NCBI GenBank assembly: GCA_038380435.1
Contig: JAWZYU010000018.1
Coordinates: 46,983,251-47,047,250 of the forward strand
From: Ryuthela nishihirai
Lineage: Eukaryota > Arthropoda > Arachnida > Araneae > Heptathelidae
Length of the DNA: 64,000 nucleotides
Direction: 5' to 3'
This document shows, piece by piece, positions 1 through 11,857 of the stretch (position 1 is the first letter of the stretch; each line of letters begins with the position of its first letter). Position numbers and translations under genes: made by a program. The notes under the pieces are model-generated. The model ran no database searches, was not told where the DNA came from, and was given only the letters and a program-made list of their open reading frames with translations.

Positions 1-138
1 ACTGCTTTCAGGAGAGAAATTATGGCTCACTATATTATCAACTCAAAAATTAACTTCGGAGGTGAGAGAGGAGGATAAGTATATATGTATATATATATCA
101 TAACTGTATATTAAACTACCCATTTAATTTTCATATTT
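1..138. other. AT-rich sequence with short TA-rich microsatellite
   Basis: There is no coding signal. A short (TA/TG)n run lies at about 80-100. The stretch ends where the first degenerate SINE begins. Confidence 0.4.
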
Positions 139-575
139 GAGGCTGGGATGATCAGTCGGTAGGGCACCAGGTTTGTATTATGAAGTTCCTAGGCTTGGAG
201 AGGCTGCTGTCCGTCGGGTGGGCAGTTTGCTTTTGGTGCTGTTTGCAGGAGAACCGTAGAACATAATGGACTGTCTTGAAGGTAGGCTTCTCTATTTGTC
301 GAGTCCACCTCTGACAGTTGTAAAATAGGACCAGAGGTCGCCGTTCGTCGGATGGGATGTTTAGCAGTAGCATCGTATGCAGGAGAGCAACACCTTATGA
401 ACATTAAAGAGCACGTTGGGTGTACTGACGGAAGGGTTCAGTCTGTCTCCAAATACCTGTCCAGTCCCCCCCCCCCTCCGTCCTCCAATTTTCTGAGTCT
501 TTAAGGTTCTTGTGACCTGGCCATTTAATAGATTCCATGCAAATAACTACCCCTCACACATACAACTCAATTCAA
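139..575 (+). mobile_element. Degenerate tRNA-headed SINE, copy 1
   Basis: An old copy of the SINE family best preserved at 31191-31591. The head is eroded, with an A-box-like stretch near 150. The central motif gatgggatgtttagcag (about 352-368) and the late motif gacctggccatttaatag (about 515-532) align with the intact copy. A poly-C tract sits near 467-477. No target duplication is evident. Confidence 0.65.
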
Positions 576-1974
576 TTTTCATATTTTGTTAAAAACACTG
601 GGTATAAAAACAAAACTCTTATGTAACTAATACGATACACTTTCATAATCTTTTCCACACTTTCTCTACGCTTTTACCTAAAAGAAATACTAGGTTTTCT
701 CGTCCCCCTTTATTTGAGCATCGTAATTCCTGCAATCTTTTAGGCAACCCATAAATACTTTCATACTTAGCAAAACAAAATGCAGATTTCTAAAAGGCAA
801 CAAAAAGGATTTCAAGATAGTCATTCTCAGTAAATCGTTATCAAAATCTCGTACTCTGATTTACAGAAAGAACCGATTCTAAGAAATTCACTAAACTTAA
901 AGAAAAAGATTAAATGAGTTTAAAGAAAGAAAAGAAAAGGATAGAGAACAGCGGAACAAAAGAGTGCCGATGTTTCGAGTCTCTCTTATCAAGAAGAGTT
1001 CAGCTTCGGAGAACTGATCAGAGCCTGAAAGCAAGGCTGATTTACTTCAACGTGACAAGGGTTTAGAAAAGCTACTTCGATTTGGCCCTTACAGGGAGAG
1101 AGCAAAAATAAAACTTAGATCGTAGCAGAAAGGTTGCAAGTATGTGCTGTAGTCTCAGGTAAGGACAGACGGTTTTATAAAACAGTCAAATGTTTTTGCA
1201 TTAAAGATACTTCGACGCTCCCTTGTGCATTCACCTTCTACAAGGGTCTAAAAATATACTAGATAAAAGTAGCAGCTCATCTATTGGTGTGTTTTATTCG
1301 TGAGTTTATCTTTCTGCTTTGAAACATTCTTACGTTGAAAACTGTTCATTAACAAATTCTTACGTTTCCTTGCGGCATTGCATGCACAAAATATCGACCT
1401 TCGTTTTGTAGGGATGAAATTATTTTATAAAGTGAATCTAAGTATTTTTTTGATAATTTTGTTGAAATGAACTGAAATGTCTGAAAGTTACGACGCAGAT
1501 AATAACGACTTGAATATCTGAAATTTATTTTCGTTCTGTTTCGAATGGAAATGAGACAAATCCCAGTTGTCAAACAGCGAAAAGTTTAAGTAAGTGGAGC
1601 AAGGAAATGAAAAATGAAGCCAATTAAAGAGGAACGTATATTTTCTGGGTCTTCAAAGTCACATCCATTAGGAAAAGAAAAATGACTTTTGAAAAATGAA
1701 TTTTTCTGGTCAATTTGTTAGGGAACATCGATAAATTTTATTTAAACTTTTTCGAGAAATCACAAAGAAAAAAGAACTCTCATGAATAATGTAAGAACTA
1801 TATTTTTAAATTATGTCATTTATACATTGTACAAACTGAGAGAATAATAAATCTATCTGTTTATCTGTGAAGCGGTCAATTACAATTACGCTTGTAAGAA
1901 GTTAAGGGCAAAACGCTTAAAATAAAATCCCAGAAAATTCCAGGAAGATAAATTGGTTAAAGAGTTGGTGCAAG
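576..1974. other. AT-rich spacer, nothing recognised
   Basis: Both strands are closed by frequent stops. The longest open stretch is a 74-codon frame on the minus strand near 1349-1573 with no recognisable motif. I see no repeat structure here. Confidence 0.4.
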
Positions 1975-1980
1975 ATATGG

Positions 1981-2270
1981 TGGCCTCTATGAAAAATTTA
2001 TTGGAGGCGCCCTCGTGCAAAGTAAAATGGAAGCACATCTAGGCAGAGACATTGAATGTACCGCAATGGAGAGTTCATTGGTAGCACTCCCATGAAAACT
2101 CTGTTGAAAGCACCTCCGTGGAAATTCTATTGGAAACACCTCCGTAAAAATTCTATTGGAAACACCTCCGTAAAAATTCTATTGGAAACACCTCCGTGAA
2201 AATTCTATTGGAAACACCTCCGTGAAAATTCTATTGGAAACACTTCCATGAAAGGCCCATTGAAAGAATA
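1981..2270. repeat. 26-bp minisatellite
   Basis: A tandem array with unit close to ttctattggaaacacctccg plus tgaaaa (26 bp). The five central units at about 2120-2250 are nearly identical and differ mainly at cgtg versus cgta. Diverged units extend to both sides: attggaggcgccctcg near 2001 and ttgaaagcacctccg near 2103. This graded divergence toward the edges is typical of unequal-exchange arrays. Confidence 0.85.
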
Positions 2271-2283
2271 TTTAGAAAGATGT

Positions 2284-2311
2284 ACCACACACACACACAA
2301 AAAAAAAATAT
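2284..2311. repeat. CA microsatellite running into poly-A
   Basis: A short (CA)n tract followed by a run of A, immediately after the 26-bp minisatellite. Confidence 0.7.
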
Positions 2312-4029
2312 ATTTTTATTTCTATCATACTTTTTCCTGACTTTCACAAACAAATTACTAAATTCAAATTATGTTTTTTTTTTGTTTTCCTTTTATTTAT
2401 TTATATAAATATACAGTAATGAAGATAAAACAGCTTTAGAAATTGTGAAACATGAAAAAAATGTAAATTTGATTGATTGCCTACGGAACAAATAACCAGA
2501 GTTGCATCATCCACATGTTTAAAGAGAGATTTGAGAATAATTCGTGTTTATTGATATATATCGAATAAGATATTTCTCTATTACAACTGCTTAAAATAAA
2601 GATCATTAGAAGGAAGTTTTTATACAAGCGAATTAGTTCTAAAGTGGGCTGTCGTTACGAGCAGAGTCTCAACTAATGAGCAAATTTCGAGAGACTGGAA
2701 AAGTTAAGAGGAGAGCAGATAGTGATTGCAAAAGACTTTCTGCTTGCAATTGTGTTTTAAAAAGGCATTCTATCAAAAATAGATAATCATTATCTGCTCA
2801 TCGGTAGCTCAAATGAAACTGGGTCAGAATAAAGACTCAGCTTCTAGTTCGAAAATCATTCTCAGAAGGATGTACGATACGGTGCTAAAGGCTTATCATC
2901 GTACGGATAAAAAAATGCATCTACTAACGAAGAAAATAAGTGTTTCCCGATTGAAATGCTCAAAATAACGTATCAAAAGTTCTGGGATAATTCAAGGGTG
3001 TGGGTTTGTAGTTCGTTTCTGTCGACTGATTCCTTTCTTCTTGTTTACTCAAGGAGATTTGAGACAATACATTTAAAATCTTCGTGGCCTTTTCACTAAA
3101 CCAATCGGCACAAAGTTTTATTTTGATTAAAGTTTGGTTGATACAATTTAGAAATAATCTTTTCTGCAACACAGCACACTTTTAAAACCCTAGACAAAAT
3201 TGTGACAAATATGCGACCAACAGTTGTTGTTATCGGTATTTTATTTCGCACACAGATTTAGATACCTAAACTGAGCTTCACTCCCTTCCCCCCTCTACCA
3301 CATACACAAAAAGAACTACATTGTTCATGTTGATAATGATAGTTGTGGTTTGAATCGGTTCCCTGTATTTGTAACGAAAATCAAAGTCAGCATCTTTACC
3401 TCAACTGTTTGATCAAGAAGAAAAGACAGATGTGTGTTGTCTGATATATATATATATATTCTATGAACTTCCGTGCTTGCAGGGATCTATTTGTATACCA
3501 TTGGGTATCCGTATCCAATATTAGAATAAAGAAATAACCCAGAGAGATAAAAGCAGACAACCCAGACGGAAACAATGCCGAATTTGTGTATAGTTTTTCC
3601 CTTTGTTTTGTCGTGGTCTTTTAATGCAGAACGGATGATTCGAAAGACGATTCGGATAGGGCAACTTCCTGCATGACATAATCGATATTACATATCGGTT
3701 TTCTAAAGTTCAGTAAACTATGGGAAATATTGTTTCCTTTTGGCTTTTTTTACATTCTTTTGTTTTTCAAAGTTTTCGAATAAGAAAACTATAAAATTGC
3801 ATTCTGTTTCTGCTTTTCCGATGTAGTTTTGTTTTTAGGCTTTGAACTGTAGACAAAAATCCAAAGGACTGTCATCTGAGAATGGTTCTTTATAATTCGT
3901 TTTAAAGGGCAAACAGATGGAACGTTTAAACATCATTTTCAAATTATTACTTTCAAAATGGATTTTAAAAACGAACATTTCATATACGCTTAACATCAGA
4001 AATAGTATATATATATAAACTTATTTAGA
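2312..4029. other. AT-rich spacer, nothing recognised
   Basis: There are no convincing open frames. A short (TA)n run is at about 3444-3459 and another at 4006-4017. A C-rich patch lies near 3283-3300. No TE domain is visible. Confidence 0.4.
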
Positions 4030-4404
4030 GATGGGGTAGGGGTAGCCTAGTCGGTAATTCGCGAAGATCGTAATCTGCAGTTTTCAGGGTCGAGTCGCAC
4101 CAGGCAAGCGTTGAGATTAATCTCCGCAAAATTCCATGCCCTGCCCCCGGTAAGTAGGAGACACCGATTGTCTTGAAACCGTCGGATGGGACATTAAGCA
4201 ATCGTTCTATGTGCGGGAGAGTCATACACTGGGCACATTAAGAAACATGTTGGATGGCCTTGATGGTATGCAGCCATCTGTCTCCTAACTGCTGTTCAGT
4301 GGGTCACTTTCTTCCAAATTTCTCTGATCCCTCGGGTTTCTTGCGACTGGCCGTTTAGCTTATTGTGTACAAAAAAGTGTCGCTCAGAGGTAAAACAATC
4401 CAGC
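4030..4404 (+). mobile_element. SINE copy 2
   Basis: Near full-length copy. It has a tRNA-like head (gggtagcctagtcggtaattcg), a degraded B box (gggtcgagtcgc near 4087), the conserved body motif gttgagattaatctccgc, and the tail segment tcgctcagaggtaaaacaat. Short similar sequences flank it (acttattta before, ctttattt after), possibly an eroded target duplication. Confidence 0.8.
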
Positions 4405-4519
4405 TTTATTTCTATATTTTGTACATACAGTCATTGAACTAAATGCAACAGTTGAAATTCTAATAAATGCGGCAGTTTGAAAATTTCAATTTTTGTTTAC
4501 ACTTTGTAATTCCCTAGAG

Positions 4520-4817
4520 CAGCAATTCTGAACCAGTCTGTTGCTTCCAAAGTCCGGGTGCATCGCATACAAATTCCAGGATTGTGGCGAAATTTTAAGA
4601 AAATGAAATATACTTCGTAATAATTTGTACTTTAATACTTTTTACATTTTTTCTTATGATTTTGGTTTTAACAAACATTCAGTGTAATAGGCGTTTTTGT
4701 TTAAATAATATGTTTTTTTATTTTTATAATAAAAATTTAAATTTTACAATAGATGTGTCGAGGTAAATGGAATATTTTTGAATTGTATCGCCAAAAGAAA
4801 AAAGTTGAGAAACACTG
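4520..4817. mobile_element. hAT-type MITE
   Basis: About 298 bp with imperfect terminal inverted repeats: cagcaattctgaaccag on the left and ttgagaaacactg on the right. These resemble the hAT-family CAGTGGTTCTCAACC end seen at 29.7-30.2 kb. Candidate 8-bp flanks are ccctagag and ctctactt, matching only in part, as expected for an old insertion. The interior is AT-rich and non-coding. Confidence 0.65.
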
Positions 4818-4825
4818 CTCTACTT

Positions 4826-5599
4826 TGCTGTAGAGAATTCAAGAAGTAAATCTTCTTACAAGCCTTGCTCGTTATCGACTAAGCTAATTCCTCCTTATTT
4901 TTAAACTAGAATTACCTTCGAAAATTCATCAGAAAAACACTAAGATGTGGATAAGCTGCTTAAAGTAAAAGTGAAATGTGTATTAATTCTATTCCGTTTG
5001 TTTGATTTACTATATAAACTCTTGCTACAGTTCCTAATAAAAAATATAGAATATAAAAGGTTGCATGGCTTCACATAGTTTTAAAACACTTACTTTGAAG
5101 TTTATGCAGTTTTAAAAATCTTTTTGAACATCTGTGGGGGGAAATAAAATATTCTGCATATGGAACTGCAGTCAAACATTTCAAGTAAGAAATAACAATA
5201 TTTAATTACTATGATAACAAGAAAGGAAAAATGATGGCAGGAAAAAGGATGAAATCAGTTATTATTTTTAATCAAATAACTATTTGCAAGCAACACATGT
5301 TTACTGTACGATTTAAGGACAATTATAACCACTGAATATTTCTTGCCATATAAGCATTCCTCTGATTTCTGCTACGGATTTCTTTTCCTTTCAAGATTTT
5401 TTCTTTCCCCATTTTAACGAAGGCTGATTGACAGAAGTATTAACCTCAGCTACTTTTCTTCCTTGATCCCGAAGACTTCTCCAGTAACCCCTATTACTCA
5501 GTCAGTTTCAGTTTTTTTTCCTAACGTTTTGCTTATGGCACCTTCCATTTATTTTTAACTCCCTTTTTACTTTCTCTTTCATTTGCTGAAATATATTTC
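4826..5599. other. AT-rich spacer, nothing recognised
   Basis: No open frame or repeat that I can support. Pyrimidine-rich tracts occur near 5390-5410 and 5500-5580. Confidence 0.4.
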
Positions 5600-6012
5600 T
5601 TAATATCTTAAGGTCGTTTCATTTGTTTTGTTAGCAATAATAAAAATGCTATTTGATTTCTTCCTGCTCCGCATAGGCTCTAACTTGCCGCGGGTTTTGT
5701 GAGCACTGGCATTTTCATGAGGAATGAGAACCCTTGACATGTCTGTGGTTGGACTCTGTTGTTTCATCTCCTTAACCATTTTAGGCAAAACAATGTTGAA
5801 GTAGTATTGTTCATTTACAATCATTTTTTCAGGTGTGTCCATGGTTACCCTTCCTTGGGAATGGAAAAAAATTGAGAACATCCTCTTCCTTGAGCGAAGT
5901 TTTGTCGGAGAATTTGGGGACGGATTTATCTTCCGCAACCCACTAGTTGTCGATCTTTCTGCTTTGTGTAGTAATAAAACCACATCATATCACCTGTGAC
6001 AATATCCGTTAA
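5600..6012 (-). pseudogene. mariner-family transposase fragment
   Basis: The minus strand encodes part of the catalytic core of a mariner (Tc1/mariner superfamily) transposase, the enzyme that cuts and pastes DNA at TA sites. Reading from about 6012, a VTGD block followed by W-F-Y-Y-Y is the usual first-aspartate region. Further on, MFSIFFHSQG and NEQYYFNIVLPKM match the central strand-helix pattern, and IPHENASAH sits where the family has HDN-x-x-PH. The second catalytic Asp is therefore Glu here. A stop and frame disruption occur near 5940-5985, and no N-terminal helix-turn-helix or C-terminal third acid is present. An inactive fragment of roughly 135 codons; the family call is firm, the subfamily is not. 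Confidence 0.8.
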
Positions 6013-6164
6013 CCATTTGGGGCACTAAGTTTAAACACTGTCAAAATCCTTTTTACCCTCATTCACATCAAACTGCATGGTAGTATTAAAATTTAGAAGA
6101 TGCACCGTAATAATTAAATTTTTTGCGTGTATTTAACTTTCTTAACACACTTATTATTGAATTA

Positions 6165-6250
6165 TACGAGTTGTTCATAATTTAGGTTGAACAAAAATGG
6201 GAATATCTCACGAAATTCTTTTTAGAGTTTAACGAAAGTTTTCCAATTAT
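6165..6250 (+). repeat. Short dispersed repeat shared with 11858-11950
   Basis: The string ttcataatttaggttgaac and the following tatctcacgaaattc are found, diverged and reverse-complemented, at 11858-11950. The repeat lies just beside mariner or Tc1 remnants at both places, so it may be non-coding terminal sequence of such an element. Confidence 0.5.
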
Positions 6251-6342
6251 GAAAAATTATAGATCATGGCATATATTGCAGTTAACGTTATTTAGTAAGG
6301 TGTGTAATTACCCCTAATAGTAATACAGCCAGCGCCGTACTG

Positions 6343-6433
6343 AAACTCCGCAATGGGCCCCTCTAACCATGGGGACCAACCCACATTGCGGGGGCAATGT
6401 GGGTTGGTCCCCATGGTTAGAAGGGCCCATGCA
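6343..6433. repeat. Near-perfect GC-rich palindrome (small foldback)
   Basis: The left arm aatgggcccctctaacc continues through ccatggggaccaaccc and acattgc. It is mirrored after a ~5-nt G loop by caatgtgggttggtcc continuing to gaagggcccat. Each arm is about 38-40 bp with one or two mismatches. It is GC-rich in an AT-rich setting, so it is a recent foldback or snapback insertion. Confidence 0.85.
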
Positions 6434-6735
6434 GAAGAAATTCATAATTTATGATGAAACTTGATATACATCTGTTTAAAGGAAGAGCTCGGAATTTATT
6501 GTAAATAGCTTTGAGCGAATAATAAAGATCATGAATAATCAGCTTCGTTTTCCCTATTAGAATAATTGGAAGATTAAAAGAATTATAACATTTTTTCTAT
6601 TTCCCTCCTTATTTCTTTTCGGGCCAGAACTAATTGTCTCAAAGCAAAAGCATGGCAGTGAACGTCGTTAACATAAGACCATGGCAGTCATATAGGACAT
6701 TATTTTTTCCGTCCGAATAGCGATTTCTCGCAATA
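6434..6735. other. Spacer, nothing recognised
   Basis: AT-rich with no coding or repeat signal that I can support. Confidence 0.4.
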
Positions 6736-6739
6736 AGTC

Positions 6740-7640
6740 CACCATCCTATTTAATCTGTAACACTAGAAACGTTTCGGATATTATCACTATTTTTAAATT
6801 TTTCTATTTCTATTTTTAGTTTAGTCGTTTTCAGAAAGAAAGAAATAATAGTTTTGCTTGGCAGTCTGTCTGTCATTCTGTAGATCTCGAACTTGTTTTT
6901 TTTCCCTTGAGATAGATTAAATATTCTACTTGGGTTCGATAGGTATTGATGAAATACTACGATTCGCATTTTTGGAATCTCCCAAAAGGTAAAAGTGCGG
7001 CATCTGACGATGAAAAATGCAAGAATGTAAATGCGAAATTTCAGGCTAATATTGCCAGTGAGAAATTTGAATATTTAGTTGTGTAATATGAATATCATGA
7101 AGTTCGCCTTGACAACAATAATTTTCACCTTTATTGTGACACTCTTTGGAAAAACGCATTTTTTTGTGTTTTATGCAATAATTGTTTGTTTCTAGAGGAA
7201 AACTGAAAATTCTTTTTGGGTTGGATAGGTTAGAATCTCCCGAAAGCTTTGTTTCCTGACGGTGGAAAAAATTTGAAAATTTCAGAATTTTAAACGAATA
7301 TTCCAAATGATCTATTAGGGCTAGAAATCTAATATATTTTTAGTGGCATGTGATGATCAAGGGGTTTACATCGGCAGTAATAATTTAGTCAATAATTTAG
7401 TAATAATTTAGTAGTAGTAGTGGATGGGAAAAATGTAATTTTTTGTTTCTGGAGATTAATGGAAAATTCTTTTTGAGTTCAATAATACTAATGAAATATG
7501 ATGATTCACAGTTTTCAAATACTCCAAATGGCTTTAATTTACCATCGTTAGAGGGCGATAAATGCAGGAAAATGTGAAACTTGAAGTAATATTGGAAACG
7601 ATACGTTTGTGCTCGAAATTCTGGTGAATGCGTTGATGAT
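6740..7640. repeat. Unclassified three-unit dispersed repeat, copy A
   Basis: Three diverged tandem units of about 270-280 bp. Shared landmarks are the phrase ttggaatctcccaaaag or close variants (about 6974, 7231, 7516), a gatggtggaaaaatttg-type segment, aatattggaaacgat, and gtgatgatcaaggggtttac near 7350. The same order recurs at 28250-29090. There is no open frame. It could be a non-autonomous element of unknown class. Confidence 0.65.
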
Positions 7641-7679
7641 GAACGGAATAATTGATAATAGAACTAAGGAAAAATATAA

Positions 7680-7945
7680 AAATTAAACAAAATACCTATC
7701 ATCCTATAGTGCTCTAAAAAGTAAAAAATAACCTTAAAACATATCTATAGTGCAATCAGTTTCTGAGTTCATATTCGCTTCTAAGGAAGATAGGAGTCGG
7801 CAATCTTGTCGAGTTCCTAAATAGGCGCCCTATCTTCCTTCATAGCGAATAAGAACTGAGTGACTGATTGCACTATCGATATGTTTTAGGATTATTTTCT
7901 ACTTTTTAGGGCACTATAGGAGATATGTATTTTTAAATTTTTTAA
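7680..7945. mobile_element. Foldback MITE-like repeat, copy 1
   Basis: Inverted repeat arms: ctatagtgctctaaaaagta and tctatagtgcaatcag on the left, mirrored by gactgattgcactatcgata and actttttagggcactatag on the right. The loop has ggaagataggagtcggc and ggcgccctatcttcc. A second copy in reverse orientation is at 15822-16098, and the flanking ~80 bp are shared as well. Confidence 0.8.
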
Positions 7946-7959
7946 TTTATAATTTTTGT

Positions 7960-8700
7960 TGCACTTACCTACCCAAATTTTGATATACGATTCATAAACA
8001 TTGAGCATATTTACCCCCTTTTGGAGTCACGTTTGAGGTAGACCACGATATTGGAGACATCAGAAGCTTTAATTTGATGTACGACTCGTTAAAGTCGCCC
8101 CCAGCAAAAATCCACCCCCTTAACATGTTATCAGAGGGAAATAGTGGCTGCGAAATTCGAAGCTGTGTACGACCGTCATTATACGAGCTTTCATTTGACA
8201 CCTAACTCGTAACTGTAGGCCTGGCATTCCTATTATATGGCAAAACGATTATTTCCGATTTTTAGGGGGGAGGTGTGCATAGAGGGTCATTTTTTATAGC
8301 CTGCGACACTCTCCGCGTCACAAGCTTTCATTCGACACATAGCTCGTTATTTTCCGCACTACGTTCAGGAGATATAGAGGAACAATCATTTTCACAATGT
8401 TCCCCCTTTTTTTAGGGGGGAAGAAAGCACGGGGGTAAATTTTTCATAGCCTACGACATTCCCCGCGTCACAAGCTTTCATTTGACATATAGCTTGTTAC
8501 TTTCGGCATTCGCGTTCTGGAGATATAGCGGAACAATTGTTTTGCATTTCCCCTTTTTTAGGAGAAGAAAGCACGGTGGTCAATTTTTTATAGCCTCACA
8601 TACCGCGTCACAAATTTTGATTTCGCACATAAATCATTAAGTTGCTCTATCGCGTTCGAAAGATATGCTGGAACAACCTTTTGTCAAATCTACAAACTGA
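7960..8700. repeat. Degenerate tandem array, ~140-150 bp units
   Basis: About five diverged units. The phrase cgcgtcacaagctttcatt occurs at 8314 and 8464 and, altered, at 8604. Earlier relatives lie near 8040 and 8184. Each unit also carries tagctcgttactttcggca-like and gttcaggagatatagcggaa-like segments and a T/C-rich ccccctttttttagg tract. Its left edge joins foldback copy 1, and this flank is shared with copy 2 near 15705-15790. Confidence 0.75.
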
Positions 8701-8819
8701 CCTAAAGACAAACCGACCAACCGATAAATATCAAAGTCAGAAGCAATAGGAAGATAGGTAAAAATTGGTAGCCTAGTTCCTATCTGCTATTTGAAGAATA
8801 ATTGACATTTTTGTGTCTG

Positions 8820-9175
8820 TAGAGTGCAACTGGTTAAAATTTGACCGGCTGCTCCTTACTTTTATCAGTTTTTCCTGTGATAATTTATTACTGAATAGTT
8901 TATACGTATAACGCTGTGAGCGTGAGTGCCAAATATTATTACCATTAAAAATGTGGCGGCTTGGCTGCCCAATTCCTGATAATAGATGGCGGCATTGGTG
9001 ACTCAACAGGAAGACGTATATGTCACTTAGTTGAAGGGATGGTTAGTTCTTCGGTGGTTTAGCGGTTAAGACACCTGGTGTACTTCTGGGTTCAAATTCC
9101 AGTCAGGACAACCAAATGTTACTTTTCTACAGGATTTTTCCTGTGATAATTTATTAGTGACTAGTCTCTTAATTT
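8820..9175 (+). mobile_element. Second tRNA-like SINE family, two partial copies
   Basis: A tRNA-like head at about 9052-9112 has an A box (ggtggtttagcggtta) and a B-box-like ggttcaaattcc with a foldable T arm. It is followed by a body ending tttttcctgtgataattta (9128). That same body ending appears 257 bp earlier at about 8870, so a headless copy precedes it. The anticodon region does not fold convincingly, so I call this a SINE rather than a tRNA gene. Confidence 0.5.
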
Positions 9176-9229
9176 TAAAACTTTAAATAATATTTCAATA
9201 TGATAAAATTAAGAAAATTATTTTATATG

Positions 9230-9600
9230 CATATGTCTGATGATTTGCCCTTTAATCCTGAGATTAAGGAAATCCAACTTTTTCATTTTAAGGGATAAAT
9301 GAGATAGGTTTTTGGCGTTATATAGGGCAAAAAATTCTACTTTTTCAATAGAGGGGAAAATGAAACGTGTTAAAAATAATTTAGTTGAAACTGCATAAGC
9401 ATTAAAATACCAAGTGGTAAAAATCATTCATGCGACCTGGAGCTAGAAAAAAAGTTAAGGGGTGAGGGGTATGAGGTGGGCGTTCAAGCGATACAATCGA
9501 GACAAAAAAAGTTCAAAGGTGTAGCCAAAAGACTGGAAATTCCATTGCAGTGCAAATTTCTCCCTTCGTTTTAGTTTTTTTTTATTCATGAAAATGCTTC
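9230..9600 (+). repeat. Member of the dispersed family also at 17.6-18.4, 31.0, 32.4 and 49.4 kb
   Basis: Two modules are recognisable: ctttttcattttaagggata near 9278, and a later module with attccattgcagtgcaaatt and ctcccttcgttttag near 9539-9570. The second module recurs at about 17720, 31065 and 32500; the first at about 18167 and 49385. No open frame. Confidence 0.55.
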
Positions 9601-10009
9601 AAATATATCCAAGTTTAATCACTTTTGACTTCCATTACACATACTAGCATTCTCAAATGGTGGGGGCATGTCCCCACCCCCGCTAAATCCGGCAGCGAAT
9701 CATTCCAAAATGTCTAATTATGAATTTCGAAATCCAAAATGTACGTATGTCAAATATATTTTATGCAAGTTTTTAAAAACTTAAAATTCCAGTGTATGAT
9801 GGTATACATTAAATGAAACAAAAGGACATTTCTTGTGGGAATCACGAGAGTTTGCGCTACGCCTCTGAATACAGCTTTCACAAAGAACTCTCGTACTTCT
9901 AACAGGGTTATGCAATAATGCCGAGAGAAAGAAATCCCACCCCTCAAAATAGCATTTTTCAGCTCGTGCAGGGGATTGACGACTTACAACTCGTCTTCCC
10001 AAAGCATCC
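9601..10009. other. Spacer with GC-rich patches
   Basis: A G/C-rich patch with gggggcatgtccccacccc lies near 9662-9680, and another non-AT patch at 9835-9990. No domain is recognised. Confidence 0.35.
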
Positions 10010-10490
10010 TATCTATATTAAATGGATTTAAGTCTGTGGACATCGTTGTCTAAATTATTCTCTGAATATCTTCACTCTCACGGTATTCCTCCAGTATCGA
10101 TAGAAAAGTTATCGCTCTATTTCGACGAGTTTTATCATCCATTAAATGTAAATTTGACCCAATGGTAGCTCGAAAATTCTCAAATTAGGCTCTAGTATCT
10201 CGTGTATTTATCATAGGGCAGTTGAGTCCCTCCTTAGAAGATATGCAGGTCAGTGCTGCCATTGATATTGATACTTCACCAGACTAACAAACCATCTCCC
10301 ACTAAACAGTCTCTTCCACGATATTTAGGGGTGATAATGTGTGCCACGCTCTCTCAAGATGTATTGGCGCTGAGAATCACTATTTACGCTATGTCATGAT
10401 TCATCCGAAAAGAAAATCTGTCTCCATTGTTCATGGTCCAACTGAGGTCTGCTCCATCCATCGTGGCCTCCGATGAGCTTAAGTTAATGG
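10010..10490 (-). pseudogene. Tc1-like transposase relic (minus strand)
   Basis: Read on the minus strand from about 10480, the conceptual peptide contains QWRQIFFSDES followed by S-Q-R-Q-Y and RERGTHYHP. This is the first-aspartate block of Tc1-like transposases, usually W-x-x-V-L-F-S-D-E-S then R-V-W-R. In-frame stops follow the SDES and lie further downstream. The region abuts a second Tc1-like relic in the opposite orientation beginning at 10513. Too decayed to delimit its ends. Confidence 0.6.
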
Positions 10491-10512
10491 TATGTACACT
10501 ATAGGTCGTCTA

Positions 10513-11660
10513 CACTGCTCAAAGTGGAAATTGTAACACCAAGAAGGAATAGCAGTAGAGATATGTAAATCGCAGGAAGCCATTGTATCGGAGATATGCA
10601 AATGATCAAAGTTCTGCAGCGAATGGACACATGACATCCAGGTGAGACGTGAACAAATACTGGGTGCCCACGAGTTTGTATCATAGCACGACCGACAGTA
10701 AAGTGGAGTACATGCTGCAAAAATGTTTAGAACATACCTTGGAGAAACCTGCCAGACCCTTATGCATAACGGACGCCTTCTGAGAGAGAATGAATCGTTG
10801 ATATGGAGAGCTGGGATTGAGCCTTCAATCCAATGGTCCAATAGTGTGCTCAAATTATCGCTTGTCCCAAGCGATCATCACATGCATGGGGCACAATGTG
10901 AGCACACTGCAACTATGCGTCTAATGCAACAGCATTCATGGAGCATGGAATAATCTGAAGGACAGGCACGGGACCAGCATGGCACACCACAGAACGATGA
11001 AGATCGTATGCTCCTTAGGAGGGTAGTTCACGACCCGTTCACCACAGCGACTGTGCTGCAGAGTCATTTTCAGACCGCTGCAGGCACCGTGGTCTCCCCG
11101 TAAATCGTTAGACAATGTTAGCATGACGCAGGAATGAGTGCAAAATGTCCAGTTCGGCATCTGTCATTACAGCAATACCACTGGTTATGCCGTCTCCACT
11201 GGTTCGAGTGAGGCAACAATGGACTACGGAATGGAGGAGAGTGTTGTTTACAGACAAGTTCCATTTATGTTTCGGCATACCAGAAGTCTGTTATGGCGTC
11301 GGTGTCGATGTTCTCATGGCGTCGGCGTCGCCAATGACATGAGGAAGCCTATTCCATTAACCGTCATACTGCTCCCCACCATGGTATAATGGTATGGCAT
11401 CACATATGACAGTCGGACACCTCTGCTCCATGTTTCTGACGCACTAACGGTGAAACAATACATCAATGACATCGCTAATCCTGTGGCACGACCCTTCTTT
11501 ACGACCATGACTGTACTGATTCTGCAGCAGGACAATGCCACCCCATACACTCCAGAGTCTGGAAGTTACATTTTCCGACATATTCATGAATCAGGCAACC
11601 ATCACTATGCGACTGTCCTGCTTCCATCTGTCCGATGGCTCTCAATCTCTGACCGTCATC
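10513..11660 (+). pseudogene. Tc1-like element with degraded transposase (plus strand)
   Basis: The left end is TA followed by cactgctcaaagtgg and gaaattgtaacacc, typical of a Tc1-like terminus. Conceptual plus-strand peptides appear in family order: RVVHDPFTTATVLQSHF and QTAAGTVVSP (N-terminal half), WTTEWRRVLFTDKFHLCFG (first catalytic Asp at about 11255), RTPLLHVSDALTVKQYI (about 11416-11466), and ILQQDNATPYT (second Asp at about 11530). Several frameshifts and stops separate them. The third acidic motif near 11630 is unrecognisable and no right inverted repeat is visible. Inactive. Confidence 0.8.
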
Positions 11661-11857
11661 CAAAAATGGTTCTCCTTTCTAATTTTAACAAAAGTCTAAT
11701 TCGAAAGCTCAATAAAGCCACTCTAAATCGGATATTAAAAGCAACCGTTCCTGAACCTGTTTTTATCGCTAGCTTTATTTGCATATTACAGAGTGTTTCA
11801 CATTAAAAAAATACATATTTAATAGCTGATAAAAGTACGCTATTTCAACCTAAATAT
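11661..11857. other. Spacer after the Tc1 relic
   Basis: AT-rich; contains cagagtgtttcacattaa near 11790, which resembles ends of mariner-type MITEs but has no partner that I can find. Confidence 0.3.

Noticed and set aside
10479..10853. 124-codon minus-strand frame opposite the Tc1 relic
   Set aside because: The transposase motifs are on the other strand; this is a shadow frame.
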